Positions 27,631-36,538 of a stretch of 64,000 nt of DNA are shown piece by piece. Location: positions 186,001-250,000 of the forward strand of contig NZ_JMLP01000010.1 of assembly GCF_000686805.1 (NCBI RefSeq), given 5' to 3'. The notes under the pieces are model-generated. The model saw only the letters and a list, made by a program, of their open reading frames with translations. It was not told where the DNA came from and did not search any database. Position 1 is the stretch's first letter. Each line of letters opens with the position of its first letter. A program made the translations under genes and the position numbers. The stretch comes from Bacillus sp. UNC41MFS5. Its GTDB lineage: Bacteria; Bacillota; Bacilli; Bacillales_B; DSM-18226.

Positions 27631-28038
27631 TTGATTGAAGTTTATATTGACGGGGCAAGCGCTGGAAATCCTGGACCAAGCGGGGCCGGGATTTTTATAA
27701 AAGGAAATGGCATTACTGAAAAATATTCCATTCCTCTTGGAAACATGTCAAATCATGAAGCAGAATATCATGCATTTATTAAAGCATTAGAATTATGTTT
27801 AGAAAAAGGGATTCAGGATTCCGTTTTGTCTTTTCGAACGGATTCCCAATTAGTTAATCAGGCAGTTGAAAAAGAGTTTGTAAAAAATAAGCTTTACACA
27901 CCATTACTTGAACATGCATTACATTTATCCAAACAAATTCCTTTATTTTTTATGAAATGGATTCCGAGCGCTGAAAATAAAGTTGCTGATGAATTAGCAC
28001 GGCAGGCGATTCGAAAAAATCTTCCCGAGGAGCAATGA
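27631..28038 (+). CDS. ypdQ: RNase HI-family protein (YpdQ type)
   Basis: 135 residues from a TTG at 27631; the SD GGAGG overlaps the ATG at 27616, which is therefore not the start. Catalytic residues D (YIDGAS), E (HEAEYHAF), D (RTDSQLV) and D (KVADELA) are present. It lacks the usual basic handle of E. coli RNase HI. B. subtilis YpdQ is the likely orthologue; reported activity of such proteins varies. The stop overlaps the ATG of the transporter gene by 4 nt. Confidence 0.88.
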   Translation: MIEVYIDGASAGNPGPSGAGIFIKGNGITEKYSIPLGNMSNHEAEYHAFIKALELCLEKGIQDSVLSFRTDSQLVNQAVEKEFVKNKLYTPLLEHALHLSKQIPLFFMKWIPSAENKVADELARQAIRKNLPEEQ

Positions 28039-28973
28039 AACTCATGAAAAAACCTATATTTGCTGATTTAAGTTTGCTCCTTGTCACGATTATTTGGGGT
28101 ACAACTTTTGTATTGGTTCAAAATGCCATTGATTTCCTTAAACCATTTTCCTTTAATAGTATTCGCTTTCTTGCGGCAGCCATAATATTAATTGTCTGCC
28201 TTCTCCTATTTGATAAAGAGCAGTTGAAAAAATTGGATAGAAAATTACTTTTATCCGGTGTTTTCATCGGATTTTGGCTATTTCTTGGGTATGCTACGCA
28301 AACCATCGGGCTATTATATACAACTTCTTCTAAAGCAGGATTTATAACAGGGCTAAACGTTGTTCTCGTTCCATTGTTTTCCATGATGTTATTAAAGCAG
28401 TTCCCCACCAGAAATGCTGTTTTCGGTGTGTTAACAGCGACGATTGGCTTATTTCTGCTGACAATGACTGATGTGATTGCATTGAATAAGGGAGATGGCT
28501 TTGTTTTCATTTGTGCGATTAGTTTCGCGCTTCAAATTATTTATACTGGTAAATTTAGCAATAAATATCCAACACTGCTGTTAACAATTATCCAAATTAC
28601 AACTGTAGCTATATTATCGATCGTATCCTCTTTCCTTTTTGAAGATTGGAGGAAGTCATTTAATCCCGAGATACTATTTAGACAAGAGGTGCTCATTGCC
28701 TTAATCATCACGAGCTTGTTCGCGACGGCTCTGGCCTTTTTAATTCAGACCAATTTCCAAAAGTATACTTCAGCAACAAGAGTAGCCTTGATTTTTGCAA
28801 TGGAGCCGGTGTTTGCTGCAATTACAGGGTTTTATTGGGCTCATGAACGACTATCCTATAGTGCTCTAATAGGCTGTTTCCTAATATTTGCAGGTATGAT
28901 ATTTGCTGAACTCCCAACCCCAAAAATTACTTTACTTAAAAGAAGTAAGAGTGTTGAAAATAAAATTTCATGA
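28035..28973 (+). CDS. EamA/DMT-superfamily transporter
   Basis: 312 residues with ten predicted membrane helices and two EamA repeats. Signature: DLSLLLVTIIWGTTFVL at the start and the paired second repeat ending in AHERLSYSALIGCFLIFAGMI. Members export amino acids or other metabolites; this one's substrate is unknown. Start ATG at 28035 (SD GAGGAG) is coupled to ypdQ; an ATG three codons later is also possible. Followed by a terminator. Confidence 0.9.
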   Translation: MKLMKKPIFADLSLLLVTIIWGTTFVLVQNAIDFLKPFSFNSIRFLAAAIILIVCLLLFDKEQLKKLDRKLLLSGVFIGFWLFLGYATQTIGLLYTTSSKAGFITGLNVVLVPLFSMMLLKQFPTRNAVFGVLTATIGLFLLTMTDVIALNKGDGFVFICAISFALQIIYTGKFSNKYPTLLLTIIQITTVAILSIVSSFLFEDWRKSFNPEILFRQEVLIALIITSLFATALAFLIQTNFQKYTSATRVALIFAMEPVFAAITGFYWAHERLSYSALIGCFLIFAGMIFAELPTPKITLLKRSKSVENKIS

Positions 28974-29004
28974 AAAAACTCCCTTTAAAAAAGGGAGTTT
29001 TTTC
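28973..29004. terminator. Bidirectional terminator
   Basis: AAAAAACTCCCTTT loop AAAGGGAGTTTTTT, serving the EamA gene and the convergent gene at 29009. Confidence 0.92.
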
Positions 29005-29008
29005 ATGT

Positions 29009-29290
29009 TTATATCGCTAAAAGTTCCTTTTCTTTAACAAATTGAATCGCTTCTTTTCTAGTGTTGATTTTGTTTGAAATTAAGGTTTCCAATAATGATA
29101 CGTAAAAACTTCCATCAAAACTTCTTTGTGCTTTAAGAGTCATTTCAATGGCCGTATTAATCATTTCATCAGAAGCGTTTGTATAGTGTTTCCCAAAGAA
29201 AATAAACCCAATTGCATCCTCTTGGAATTGAAAACCCTTTCCTTTCAAGTGATGCAAATAATCTTCGACTGTTCCCACTGACTTTGCCAT
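29009..29290 (-). CDS. Small cytoplasmic protein, possibly DUF6123
   Basis: 93 residues: VEDYLHHLKGKGFQFQEDAIGFIFFGKHYTNAS then helices to the end. It resembles, from memory only, the DUF6123 family of Bacillaceae. No catalytic motif is apparent. ATG with SD GGGAGAGGG very close; a GTG at 29278 is an alternative. It is on the same strand as the YuiD-like gene, 30 nt downstream of it. Confidence 0.65.
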   Translation of the reverse strand: MAKSVGTVEDYLHHLKGKGFQFQEDAIGFIFFGKHYTNASDEMINTAIEMTLKAQRSFDGSFYVSLLETLISNKINTRKEAIQFVKEKELLAI

Positions 29291-29319
29291 CCCTCTCCCA
29301 ACAAACTCTGAACATCCCT

Positions 29320-29811
29320 TTAAAATCTTAACTTAAATTTCGAAAATTTTCTATTCTTTTTTGTACATAAGTGACCAATGACTCCCACCAAAGCACCTAG
29401 AATGGCTCCGCCAACAACCTCTTCCGGTTCATGACCTAACATCTCTTTTAACTTTTTTGGAGAGTCCTGTTTAAATTCAACACTTTCCTCTTTATGAATT
29501 TTTTCAATTAACTCATTCATGGAATTTACCTTTAAGGTTAATTCACCTGTTTGCCTTCTAACCCCTTGTGCATCATACATGACAATTAATCCGTAGATGA
29601 GGGAAAGGGCAAAATCAAAGGTTGGCAGGCCACGCTGCATGGCAATGTAGGTTGTTAAGGTAGAAACCCCGGCTGAATGCGAACTAGGCATCCCGCCGGT
29701 TCCAAAGAACAATTCAGGGCGCCATTCTTTCTCTTTTATAAAGTGAATCGGAATTTTCATTCCTTGTGCTAGTCCTATGCTAAAAAGCGCTAAATAAACA
29801 CCTTTGTTCAT
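29320..29811 (-). CDS. YuiD-like divergent PAP2-family membrane protein
   Basis: 163 residues from the ATG at 29811 with SD AGGGGTGA. A longer frame adds 51 residues with no family match and crosses the sspL promoter, so it is rejected. Motifs: GGMPSSHSAGVSTL, the PAP2 catalytic-type 'PSSHS', YDAQGVRRQ and a hydrophobic C-terminal GGAILGALVGVIGHL. The family probably hydrolyses a lipid phosphate; substrate unknown. It is divergent from sspL. Confidence 0.88.
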   Translation of the reverse strand: MNKGVYLALFSIGLAQGMKIPIHFIKEKEWRPELFFGTGGMPSSHSAGVSTLTTYIAMQRGLPTFDFALSLIYGLIVMYDAQGVRRQTGELTLKVNSMNELIEKIHKEESVEFKQDSPKKLKEMLGHEPEEVVGGAILGALVGVIGHLCTKKNRKFSKFKLRF

Positions 29812-29895
29812 CAAATCACCCCTGCTACTATTGTTCGAATTCCTGAGTTTTATTATTCCAACTGGAAATACTAAAAAAGTGGGAGGTGAACGTTT

Positions 29896-30033
29896 ATGGG
29901 TAAAAATGGTCAAGCAAATCGCGGCGTGAAAGCACCAGGGGTTAATCCTCAGGGATATGGTCAAGATGCCGAGTTTGCCGAAGAACCGAAAAGCAAATTA
30001 GAAAATGCCGCCAAGAAAAAAAATACAAAATAA
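29896..30033 (+). CDS. sspL: Small acid-soluble spore protein L
   Basis: 45 residues (MGKNGQANRGVKAPGVNPQG..., ending EPKSKLENAAKKKNTK). The C-terminal pattern PK(S/T)xLExxAKKxNTK matches the minor SASP SspL of Bacillus, a small spore-core protein expressed in the forespore. Strong SD GGGAGGTGAA, 5 nt before the ATG. Sporulation control by sigma-G is known for the family; I did not score the promoter. It is adjacent to ypcP as in B. subtilis. Confidence 0.85.
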   Translation: MGKNGQANRGVKAPGVNPQGYGQDAEFAEEPKSKLENAAKKKNTK

Positions 30034-30100
30034 GAAGATAAACATGAAACTGACTGCCCATTTTTTGACAGCCAGTTTCAACAAATCTTGTTTATCCATA

Positions 30101-30139
30101 AAAAATGAGGTTGTCTCGAATGGACAACCTCATTTTTTT
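30101..30139. terminator. Bidirectional terminator sspL / ypcP
   Basis: AAATGAGGTTGTC loop GACAACCTCATTTTTTT. Its right side overlaps the ypcP stop codon. Confidence 0.9.
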
Positions 30140-31031
30140 ATGAAACAAACACTTCGTCTATTGGCAGTAGACGCTGCAATCCACGAAGTTCTAATTCCAT
30201 TAACTTATTCAATGCTTTTTCTTTTTCAATTCTTAAGCCCGCCTCATCCAAGGCACAACTAACGGGAACATCACATTTTATTTCTGCAAGTATTCTCGAT
30301 AAATGGAGCATTTCTAAATCCTGTTCAATTTTAGTCTTATTGGATTTAGATAAACGTTCTAAATTGGAGATTATACCCTCGATATGTTCGAACTCCTGTA
30401 GGAGCTTAAGAGCTGTCTTTTCCCCTATTCCTCTTACTCCAGGATAATTATCACTAGTATCACCCATTAGAGCTTTTAAATCGATCATTTGCCGAGGAGT
30501 AATCCCCTTCTCTTCCAAAAAAGTTTCTGGCGTATGAACCAAATAATTCCCATAACCTTTTTTCAATAAAATAACGGAAATACTATCATCAAGAAGCTGC
30601 AGCATGTCCTGATCACCCGTTAAAATCGATACATGTGCGTACTCCTTTGATTGATTGGCAATTGTTCCAATGCAATCATCAGCTTCGTATCCTGCTAATC
30701 CGATGTTGGGTATATCAAAAGAGGCAACAACCTCTTTTACTAAATCGAACTGCGGAATAAGCTCGACCGGAGCTTCCCCCCGATTCCCTTTATAATCAGA
30801 AAACAATTCAGTACGGAAGGTCTTACTTCCCATATCCCAACAAACTGCAAGATGTGTGGGCTTAAAGGAATTTACAGCCGTGAATAAATGCTTCACAAAG
30901 CCATGAATTCCATTCGTGGGTGTTCCTTTTGAATTTATCATAAATTGTCCGGTAACTGCAGTAGCGTAAAAAGCACGGAATAGCAAAGCCATTCCATCAA
31001 CAAGCATCAGTGAAGGTTTTTGATTCGTCAT
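30138..31031 (-). CDS. ypcP: 5'-3' exonuclease YpcP
   Basis: 297 residues from the ATG at 31031 (SD AAGGAGGTCC). It is the stand-alone form of the DNA polymerase I N-terminal domain. Acidic metal ligands and motifs: LMLVDGMALLFRAF, VCWDMGSKTFR, YEADDCIGTIA, LTGDQDMLQL and DLKALMGDTSDNYPGVRGIGEKTA (HhH). It removes RNA primers and flaps; B. subtilis has both PolA and YpcP. The sulfurtransferase gene lies 70 nt upstream. Confidence 0.95.
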   Translation of the reverse strand: MTNQKPSLMLVDGMALLFRAFYATAVTGQFMINSKGTPTNGIHGFVKHLFTAVNSFKPTHLAVCWDMGSKTFRTELFSDYKGNRGEAPVELIPQFDLVKEVVASFDIPNIGLAGYEADDCIGTIANQSKEYAHVSILTGDQDMLQLLDDSISVILLKKGYGNYLVHTPETFLEEKGITPRQMIDLKALMGDTSDNYPGVRGIGEKTALKLLQEFEHIEGIISNLERLSKSNKTKIEQDLEMLHLSRILAEIKCDVPVSCALDEAGLRIEKEKALNKLMELELRGLQRLLPIDEVFVS

Positions 31032-31100
31032 TTTGGACCTCCTTAGTTGGGTGTTTAAAAACAACACGATTACCATTATAACATAAGTTGCTCCAAAATT

Positions 31101-31928
31101 TTATTCTATTTGATTATCCTCATATGAGATCCAATCACTAAAGCTTCCAATATAGAGCTTTACTTTCTCAAAACCTGCTTCTTTCAAAGCCAAGTAATTT
31201 GGGGCGGCTGTCACCCCTGAACCGCAGTATACAATCAATTCCTTAGCCGGGTCGAGATTTTCGAACCTTTGTTTCTGAATCTCGGAAGGTTTATAGCGAT
31301 TCTCACTTAATCCTTCCATCCATGGCTTATTGATTGCTCCAGGAATATGGCCAGCTTTTTTATCTATTGGTTCTTCTAAACCTAAAAAGCGTTTTTCTTC
31401 CCGTGAATCGATTAAGGTTTTATAATTCAACTGTTTTTCAACTATTTCTTTTACTTCTTCCGTTGTAGCCAGCAAATCTGGCTGAACCCGAAAATGGAAT
31501 TCAGTTTTTTCAAAGACAGGAATTTCCTTAGTTACAGGGTGTCCTGCATCTACCCAGCCTTTATATCCGCCATCAATCACATAGACATTTTCATGGCCAA
31601 GGTATTGCATCATCCAGCTAAAACGAGCTGCAAATGCTCCTTCCCCATGGTCATAGGCAACAATAAGTTTGTTTTCATCAATACCTGCATTCTCAAGTTT
31701 GGATATAAATTCTTCTAGCACAGGCATTGGATGCCTGCCGCCATAGGTTTGTTTCGGACTGGACAGGTCTTTTTCTAAATCAAAGAACACTGCCCCAGGA
31801 AGATGACCTTGTAAGTATTCCTGCTTGCCTTTTTCTGGTTCAGCTAATGAAAACCGGCAATCGATAATCCTGACATGGTTCTCATTTAAGCTTTTTAAAA
31901 CCCATTCCTGGTCTTTAATATATTTCAC
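31101..31928 (-). CDS. Sulfurtransferase (3-mercaptopyruvate/thiosulfate type)
   Basis: 275 residues from a GTG at 31928 (SD GAGGAGG, 8 nt); the longer frame to 31961 lacks an SD. Two rhodanese domains: the first inactive-like (VIDCRFS...GQLPGAVFFDLEKDL), the second with the active-site loop YCGSGVTAAPNY, whose CGSGVT is typical of the mercaptopyruvate enzymes. It moves sulfane sulfur to acceptors in sulfur or cyanide metabolism. 40 nt downstream of dynA on the same strand. Confidence 0.9.
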   Translation of the reverse strand: MKYIKDQEWVLKSLNENHVRIIDCRFSLAEPEKGKQEYLQGHLPGAVFFDLEKDLSSPKQTYGGRHPMPVLEEFISKLENAGIDENKLIVAYDHGEGAFAARFSWMMQYLGHENVYVIDGGYKGWVDAGHPVTKEIPVFEKTEFHFRVQPDLLATTEEVKEIVEKQLNYKTLIDSREEKRFLGLEEPIDKKAGHIPGAINKPWMEGLSENRYKPSEIQKQRFENLDPAKELIVYCGSGVTAAPNYLALKEAGFEKVKLYIGSFSDWISYEDNQIE

Positions 31929-31968
31929 TAGAGCATCCTCCTCGAATCTGATATTTCCCACTTAAAAT

Positions 31969-34900
31969 CTAATCCGCCAATTTTGTTTGGATATCCCTTA
32001 AAAATTCAATAGAGATGCCGCCGTCTAAGGCCGAGAGATGGCTTAAATAAAAATCATTTACTTGTTCGATCATTTGTTCTAATAGGCGATTGAATTCGTT
32101 TGTGATTTCATCACTATAGTGACTACTTAATCGTTTCGCTTCTTCTGCTAAATATTCCTCTGCAGGTAAATCTAGTACTTGATTAAGTTCATCACTCATT
32201 AGTTTCTTTTCATTTTTTTCAAAGAAGGATTTTGGATTTTTAAAATAAGACATTGCTTTCGTAAATACTTGTTTATCAACATTTTTAAAGGCATTTGGAA
32301 ATTCGATTGTTGCTTTATGCTCTACTTCAAATGGTGAAAAGGAGAGGTCTGGATTGATTTCTTGTAGATTCCGAATAAGACCTGATTGGAAATCAGCCAA
32401 TTGTTTTTCAGAAAAGCGCTCAATACGCACAGTAGTTGCTCTCATTTCTTGAGCAAAATCAAACCCTAGACTTTCGAGAAATTCATCCAACGCACCTTGT
32501 AAAACCTTTTTTAAATTACGTCCATCATCCCTAAGGGAGCTTGGATTAAATGACTCCCTAAAGAAATCCCCGAAGCGTAAGAAGACCCGTTTCTTAATGT
32601 AATAAACCAGCTCATCTGCTTCTTGATGCAAACGGTTTTGTAAATTTCCATCTGTTTGGTTTGTAAATAAATCTTGAATCAGCGCTTGCTGGTTTCTAAT
32701 ATTCTCACGTTTTTTCTCTTTAACCGATTGATCTTCCCGTGAACTCTGAATCAGATTTGTGATTAAATCATGGACACGAGTTACTTCCTTTTCTGCTGAA
32801 GAGATAGCCATTTCTGTTAATTCATTGGTTATAAATTGATAAAACGCCTGTTCAAATTTATTCATTCCTGATTCAAATTTTGGATTAGGATCCGTTTTTT
32901 CCTTTAAGGCAAGTAAACTAGACACAGGATAAAGATGAGGATTCCTTATCCCATATTTGCTTAGTTGATCCTCAACATAATCAATCACGGTTTCCTTCTC
33001 TTCTTCACTCTCTGCAAGATCGATAGCATTGATAATAAAGAACATTTTATCCATTTGGAATGATTCCTTCACACGCCCAAGTTGGATTAAGAATTCACGG
33101 TCGGCTTTAGAAAAAGCATGGTTGTAATAAGTAACAAAAAAACACGCATCTGAATTTTTAATATAATCAAAGGCTACCCCAGTATGACGGGCATTGATAG
33201 AATCCGCTCCAGGTGTATCAACAAGTGTGATGCCTTTTCGCGTTAACTCACAATCATAATAGAGCTCGATCCATTCAACATAGCAGGATTTTTCTTCTTT
33301 TGCGACGAACTCGCTAAATTCAGTAACATCCGTTTCAAGAACGGTTCCTAACAAAGTCCCATATGATGCATGGCCTTTCATAAATGCCTGCAAGAAGGCA
33401 TAATGGGTCTTTTCTAAAACACCGCCTTCTTGCCCTGTTTGAAGCATAATCTGATTTATTTTCTTGGATGCACCTTCTAAATCTGCAACCTGAAGTTCAA
33501 ATACTTTTAAAGAACGATTAACATCTTCCAGCATGGATGAAGCATCTTTAAATTTAACAAGCACAGTGCCATGAGGATGATTTTCCGTAACTGGTTTAAT
33601 TTTATTAATCGCAGCAGTGGTGGGATTTGGTGAAACAGGTAGGACCTTTTCACCCATAAGTGCATTGGCAAAGGAAGATTTGCCTGCACTGAAAGCTCCA
33701 AATAATGCGACGGTAAATCCTTTGTTTGCAAGTCTTTCTGCTTTTTCCACTAATTCTGTTGAGAGCTTTTGAAATCCTGGAATGTCTTTGATTAATGTTG
33801 AAGTCAGACTGAGACGTTCTACTGTTTTTATTACATGGTCATTCGATGAATTTACTTCCGGTTCCTTTAATATGGATTTTTCAACGATTTCAGGCTTAGA
33901 AGGAGTGGTGGCAGTTAAACGAGTGCTAGTTGTTGGCTGGGCCCTTACCACTTCAAATTCTTCTTCATCCTGTTCAAAAAGATGATAAATATCTTCTTGT
34001 AGCACAACATCCGTTGTTAATAACTTTTCCATTTTTGTTTCCATCAAGGTAATTTTCTGCTGAGATTTTTTTAATTCTGTTAATGCCTCAACATATCGAT
34101 CCGTTCTTTTTAGTTCTTGTTCATACTTCCCTATTAATCTGGTCGTTCGTTCCTTTAAGGCTTTAAGAAACTCCTCTTTAAAAGTCGTGAGTTGGATTCG
34201 TGACAGTCTTTTAATTTCATTGGCCACATCTTCTGTATAATGTAATACATATTCACCAGATACTCGTGCCCCAGACTTTACTGCTTCCGTTAAAAGACTT
34301 GTCGGAACATCGATGGAATAAGACTGCGCCAATCCCTGCAGTTCCCCCTCATCAAGCCCTGTTTCTTTTAATGTACTCAGTAAAAATTCACGGACATGCC
34401 ATTCGAGTTGAGCTTTCGTTTTATCAAGGATATCATGCTGGAAACGGTCTAGCCTTACCTTTTTCTCTTCTACTGTCTTTTGCTTAGAAAACAAAAATCC
34501 AATTTTAAATTCTGGCTGACATGATTCCAAATAACTTTCAGCCAATTCTCTGGTTTGAAACGGCATCAGATAGGCGTTTTTAAGGATTTGAGCAATTTGA
34601 TGATCAAATTCCTTTTCTGTTCCAGCAACCCCATCTTTTAATGTCTTGAGGTTACCAACCGCTTCTTCGGCAGCATTGGACAATGTACTTCTTTCTTCTT
34701 CAGATAATTCATTTAGAATAGCAAGAATAGGTGCCATTTCCTCCTGATCTAATTTACGCCTTTGCTGGATATGATCCTGTGTAATTTTCTTCAGAGATTG
34801 AAATATGGACGGAACTAATAATTGATCCTTAGATGCCAATTTATCTGCAATAAATTCTTGAAGATCAGAAAATTCATTGAAGGGATGGGTTTCATGCTTC

Positions 34901-35625
34901 AATGAGGTATAAAAAATCCTTGCCGGTTTTACTCCCCATGAAGCAAACGAATCTACCACGCTGTTTTGAAATTCCAGAAAACTTAGTTCTTCATCATTGT
35001 GTTTATCAATTTGGTTTATGACTAGGTAAACTTCTTTTCCTGCTTCAGTCAATTCCTTTGTAAATAAAAAATTCAACTCTGCTTGGACATGGTTATAATC
35101 CATTACATAAAGAATCAAATCAGCAAGATGGATTGCCGATTCCGTTGCAATTCGATGGGCATCGTCAGCTGAATCAATGCCAGGTGTATCCATAATGACG
35201 GTATGATCTGGCAAACCCGTATCGCTGTGACTTATTTCGATTTCTTCAATTTGATCGCCGTCCTTACAATAATTCTTAACAAGTTCATAATCATAAGGCG
35301 CTAAATAAATGCGAGGTGTTTCATTTTTGAAGAAGACTTTGGCGTATTCTTCCCCTGCTTTTACTTTCACCAAGTTTGCACTGGTGGGAATCGGACTCGA
35401 TGGAAGTAATTTTTCACCCACCAGTTGGTTAATCATCGTCGATTTTCCTGCAGAAAAATGACCGCAAAAGGCAATCAGAAACTCTCTGTTTCCTAGCTTT
35501 TTGGCTAATTGTTTAATTTTTTTGGCATGTTCAAAATCCTCTTGATTCATTAAATATTCATATATTGAAACGATTTTCGTTTTCAATATCTGGAGGGCTT
35601 CTTCTTGGTTTGCTATTTTTATCAT
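31969..35625 (-). CDS. dynA: Dynamin-family GTPase DynA
   Basis: 1218 residues, close to B. subtilis DynA (1193). Two complete dynamin halves are fused: P-loops GHFSAGKST (about residue 55) and GAFSAGKSS (about residue 640), G3 motifs DTPGIDSAD and DTPGADSIN, G4 NQID and NAID. Helical stalks follow each GTPase domain, with hydrophobic paddle-like stretches. It tethers and fuses membranes and protects the envelope against phage and antibiotics. Start ATG with SD AAGGGGAA. Confidence 0.95.
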   Translation of the reverse strand: MIKIANQEEALQILKTKIVSIYEYLMNQEDFEHAKKIKQLAKKLGNREFLIAFCGHFSAGKSTMINQLVGEKLLPSSPIPTSANLVKVKAGEEYAKVFFKNETPRIYLAPYDYELVKNYCKDGDQIEEIEISHSDTGLPDHTVIMDTPGIDSADDAHRIATESAIHLADLILYVMDYNHVQAELNFLFTKELTEAGKEVYLVINQIDKHNDEELSFLEFQNSVVDSFASWGVKPARIFYTSLKHETHPFNEFSDLQEFIADKLASKDQLLVPSIFQSLKKITQDHIQQRRKLDQEEMAPILAILNELSEEERSTLSNAAEEAVGNLKTLKDGVAGTEKEFDHQIAQILKNAYLMPFQTRELAESYLESCQPEFKIGFLFSKQKTVEEKKVRLDRFQHDILDKTKAQLEWHVREFLLSTLKETGLDEGELQGLAQSYSIDVPTSLLTEAVKSGARVSGEYVLHYTEDVANEIKRLSRIQLTTFKEEFLKALKERTTRLIGKYEQELKRTDRYVEALTELKKSQQKITLMETKMEKLLTTDVVLQEDIYHLFEQDEEEFEVVRAQPTTSTRLTATTPSKPEIVEKSILKEPEVNSSNDHVIKTVERLSLTSTLIKDIPGFQKLSTELVEKAERLANKGFTVALFGAFSAGKSSFANALMGEKVLPVSPNPTTAAINKIKPVTENHPHGTVLVKFKDASSMLEDVNRSLKVFELQVADLEGASKKINQIMLQTGQEGGVLEKTHYAFLQAFMKGHASYGTLLGTVLETDVTEFSEFVAKEEKSCYVEWIELYYDCELTRKGITLVDTPGADSINARHTGVAFDYIKNSDACFFVTYYNHAFSKADREFLIQLGRVKESFQMDKMFFIINAIDLAESEEEKETVIDYVEDQLSKYGIRNPHLYPVSSLLALKEKTDPNPKFESGMNKFEQAFYQFITNELTEMAISSAEKEVTRVHDLITNLIQSSREDQSVKEKKRENIRNQQALIQDLFTNQTDGNLQNRLHQEADELVYYIKKRVFLRFGDFFRESFNPSSLRDDGRNLKKVLQGALDEFLESLGFDFAQEMRATTVRIERFSEKQLADFQSGLIRNLQEINPDLSFSPFEVEHKATIEFPNAFKNVDKQVFTKAMSYFKNPKSFFEKNEKKLMSDELNQVLDLPAEEYLAEEAKRLSSHYSDEITNEFNRLLEQMIEQVNDFYLSHLSALDGGISIEFLRDIQTKLAD

Positions 35626-35733
35626 TACTTATTCCCCTTAACAACTTTGTAATATTTTTTATTTTATACGATAATTCAAACTTTTCCTATCCTGATACTT
35701 CTTTTGCTTAAAACAAATTTTTCCCAAAAACGA

Positions 35734-35760
35734 CAAAAAACCAAGGTTAACAACCTTGGC
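35734..35760 (-). terminator. Terminator of the 26-residue peptide gene
   Basis: GCCAAGGTT-GTT-AACCTTGG followed by TTTTTTG on the minus strand. Confidence 0.88.
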
Positions 35761-35782
35761 TCAAAAAAATAGATATTTATTT

Positions 35783-35863
35783 TTAATGGGTAACGTTTTT
35801 TAAAACGTGATTCATGACAAATGCATAAACAATAACCGTTCCGCCAACTAAAGCAAAAGTCAT
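35783..35863 (-). CDS. 26-residue membrane peptide behind Fur boxes
   Basis: The frame reads MTFALVGGTVIVYAFVMNHV and six more residues ending NVTH. It is one hydrophobic helix with a basic/polar end. The SD GGAAGGTG is excellent, a terminator follows, and two Fur boxes cover the promoter, so it is a real short gene. B. subtilis has Fur-controlled small proteins FbpA/B/C; whether this is one of them I cannot decide. Confidence 0.65.
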   Translation of the reverse strand: MTFALVGGTVIVYAFVMNHVLKNVTH

Positions 35864-35890
35864 ATGTAACACCTTCCTTATCAAGGTTGT

Positions 35891-35944
35891 TGAGAATGAT
35901 TTTCATTGTTAATCAAAGTTTAACATAGGTGATAATCATTTTCA
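35891..35944 (-). promoter_or_regulatory. Two Fur boxes over a promoter
   Basis: TGAGAATGATTTTCA (35891-35905) and TGATAATCATTTTCA (35930-35944) fit the Fur 7-1-7 consensus TGATAATnATTATCA with two and one mismatches. On the minus strand TTGAAA and TAAACT spaced by 17 nt form a promoter, with one box at the -35 and the other beyond the start. Confidence 0.75.
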
Positions 35945-35962
35945 ATAGTCCAATTTTAATTG

Positions 35963-36538
35963 TCACATTTTTTTAACAACTTTAGGGAGAAAACGATTAC
36001 AATCCTGAAATATCCCTTCATATTCCGTCAGTTCCTTAAGGGCTTTTTCTTCCTCAGGAATCCGAATCATAAGGATAATGCCATTTAGGATGGTAAAGAG
36101 ACACGCCGTTATATAGCAGTTAAACAATAGAGGTACCACAACTAATTCAATCGCAACCACAAAATAATTTGGATGTCTGATATAAAGGTAAGGACCTTTT
36201 TTAATCACGTTTGCATCTCGTAAAACTATTATCTTCGTGTTCCAATACCTTCCAAGTGAAATAATCACCCAAATCCTCATGATTTGCGTCACTAAGAAAA
36301 CTGATAAGAGGATCGGCCAAAAATAAGAAAGTTCCCTATTCCCAAAAACTTTTTCAGCAATTAGGCAAAAGAAGAACAGTACATGCATCAACACCATAAA
36401 TCGATAATGTTTTTTACCAAATTCGATGGCACCTTGGTTCTTCATCCATTTTTCATTGCGTTTTGCGATTCTAAGTTCAACCATACGTTGAAGAACAATG
36501 AAGCCACTGATGATTTCGAATACAAGAAATCCATCCAT
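35963..36538 (-). CDS. ypbQ: Isoprenylcysteine-methyltransferase-like YpbQ
   Basis: 191 residues with four or five membrane helices and the family C-terminal signature GPYLYIRHPNYFVVAIELVVVPLL, then EEKALKELTEYEG. The B. subtilis enzyme O-methylates the alkylpyrones produced by BpsA. It directly follows bpsA (zero to one nt gap), which supports the same job here. Confidence 0.9.
   Translation of the reverse strand: MDGFLVFEIISGFIVLQRMVELRIAKRNEKWMKNQGAIEFGKKHYRFMVLMHVLFFFCLIAEKVFGNRELSYFWPILLSVFLVTQIMRIWVIISLGRYWNTKIIVLRDANVIKKGPYLYIRHPNYFVVAIELVVVPLLFNCYITACLFTILNGIILMIRIPEEEKALKELTEYEGIFQDCNRFLPKVVKKM

Noticed and set aside
29812..29964. N-terminal extension of the YuiD-like protein
   Set aside because: No family match, overlaps the sspL start region, and an SD marks the ATG at 29811.
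35676..35906. 76-residue frame covering the Fur-box region
   Set aside because: It runs through the terminator and the Fur boxes and has no SD, while the 26-residue frame has all signals.
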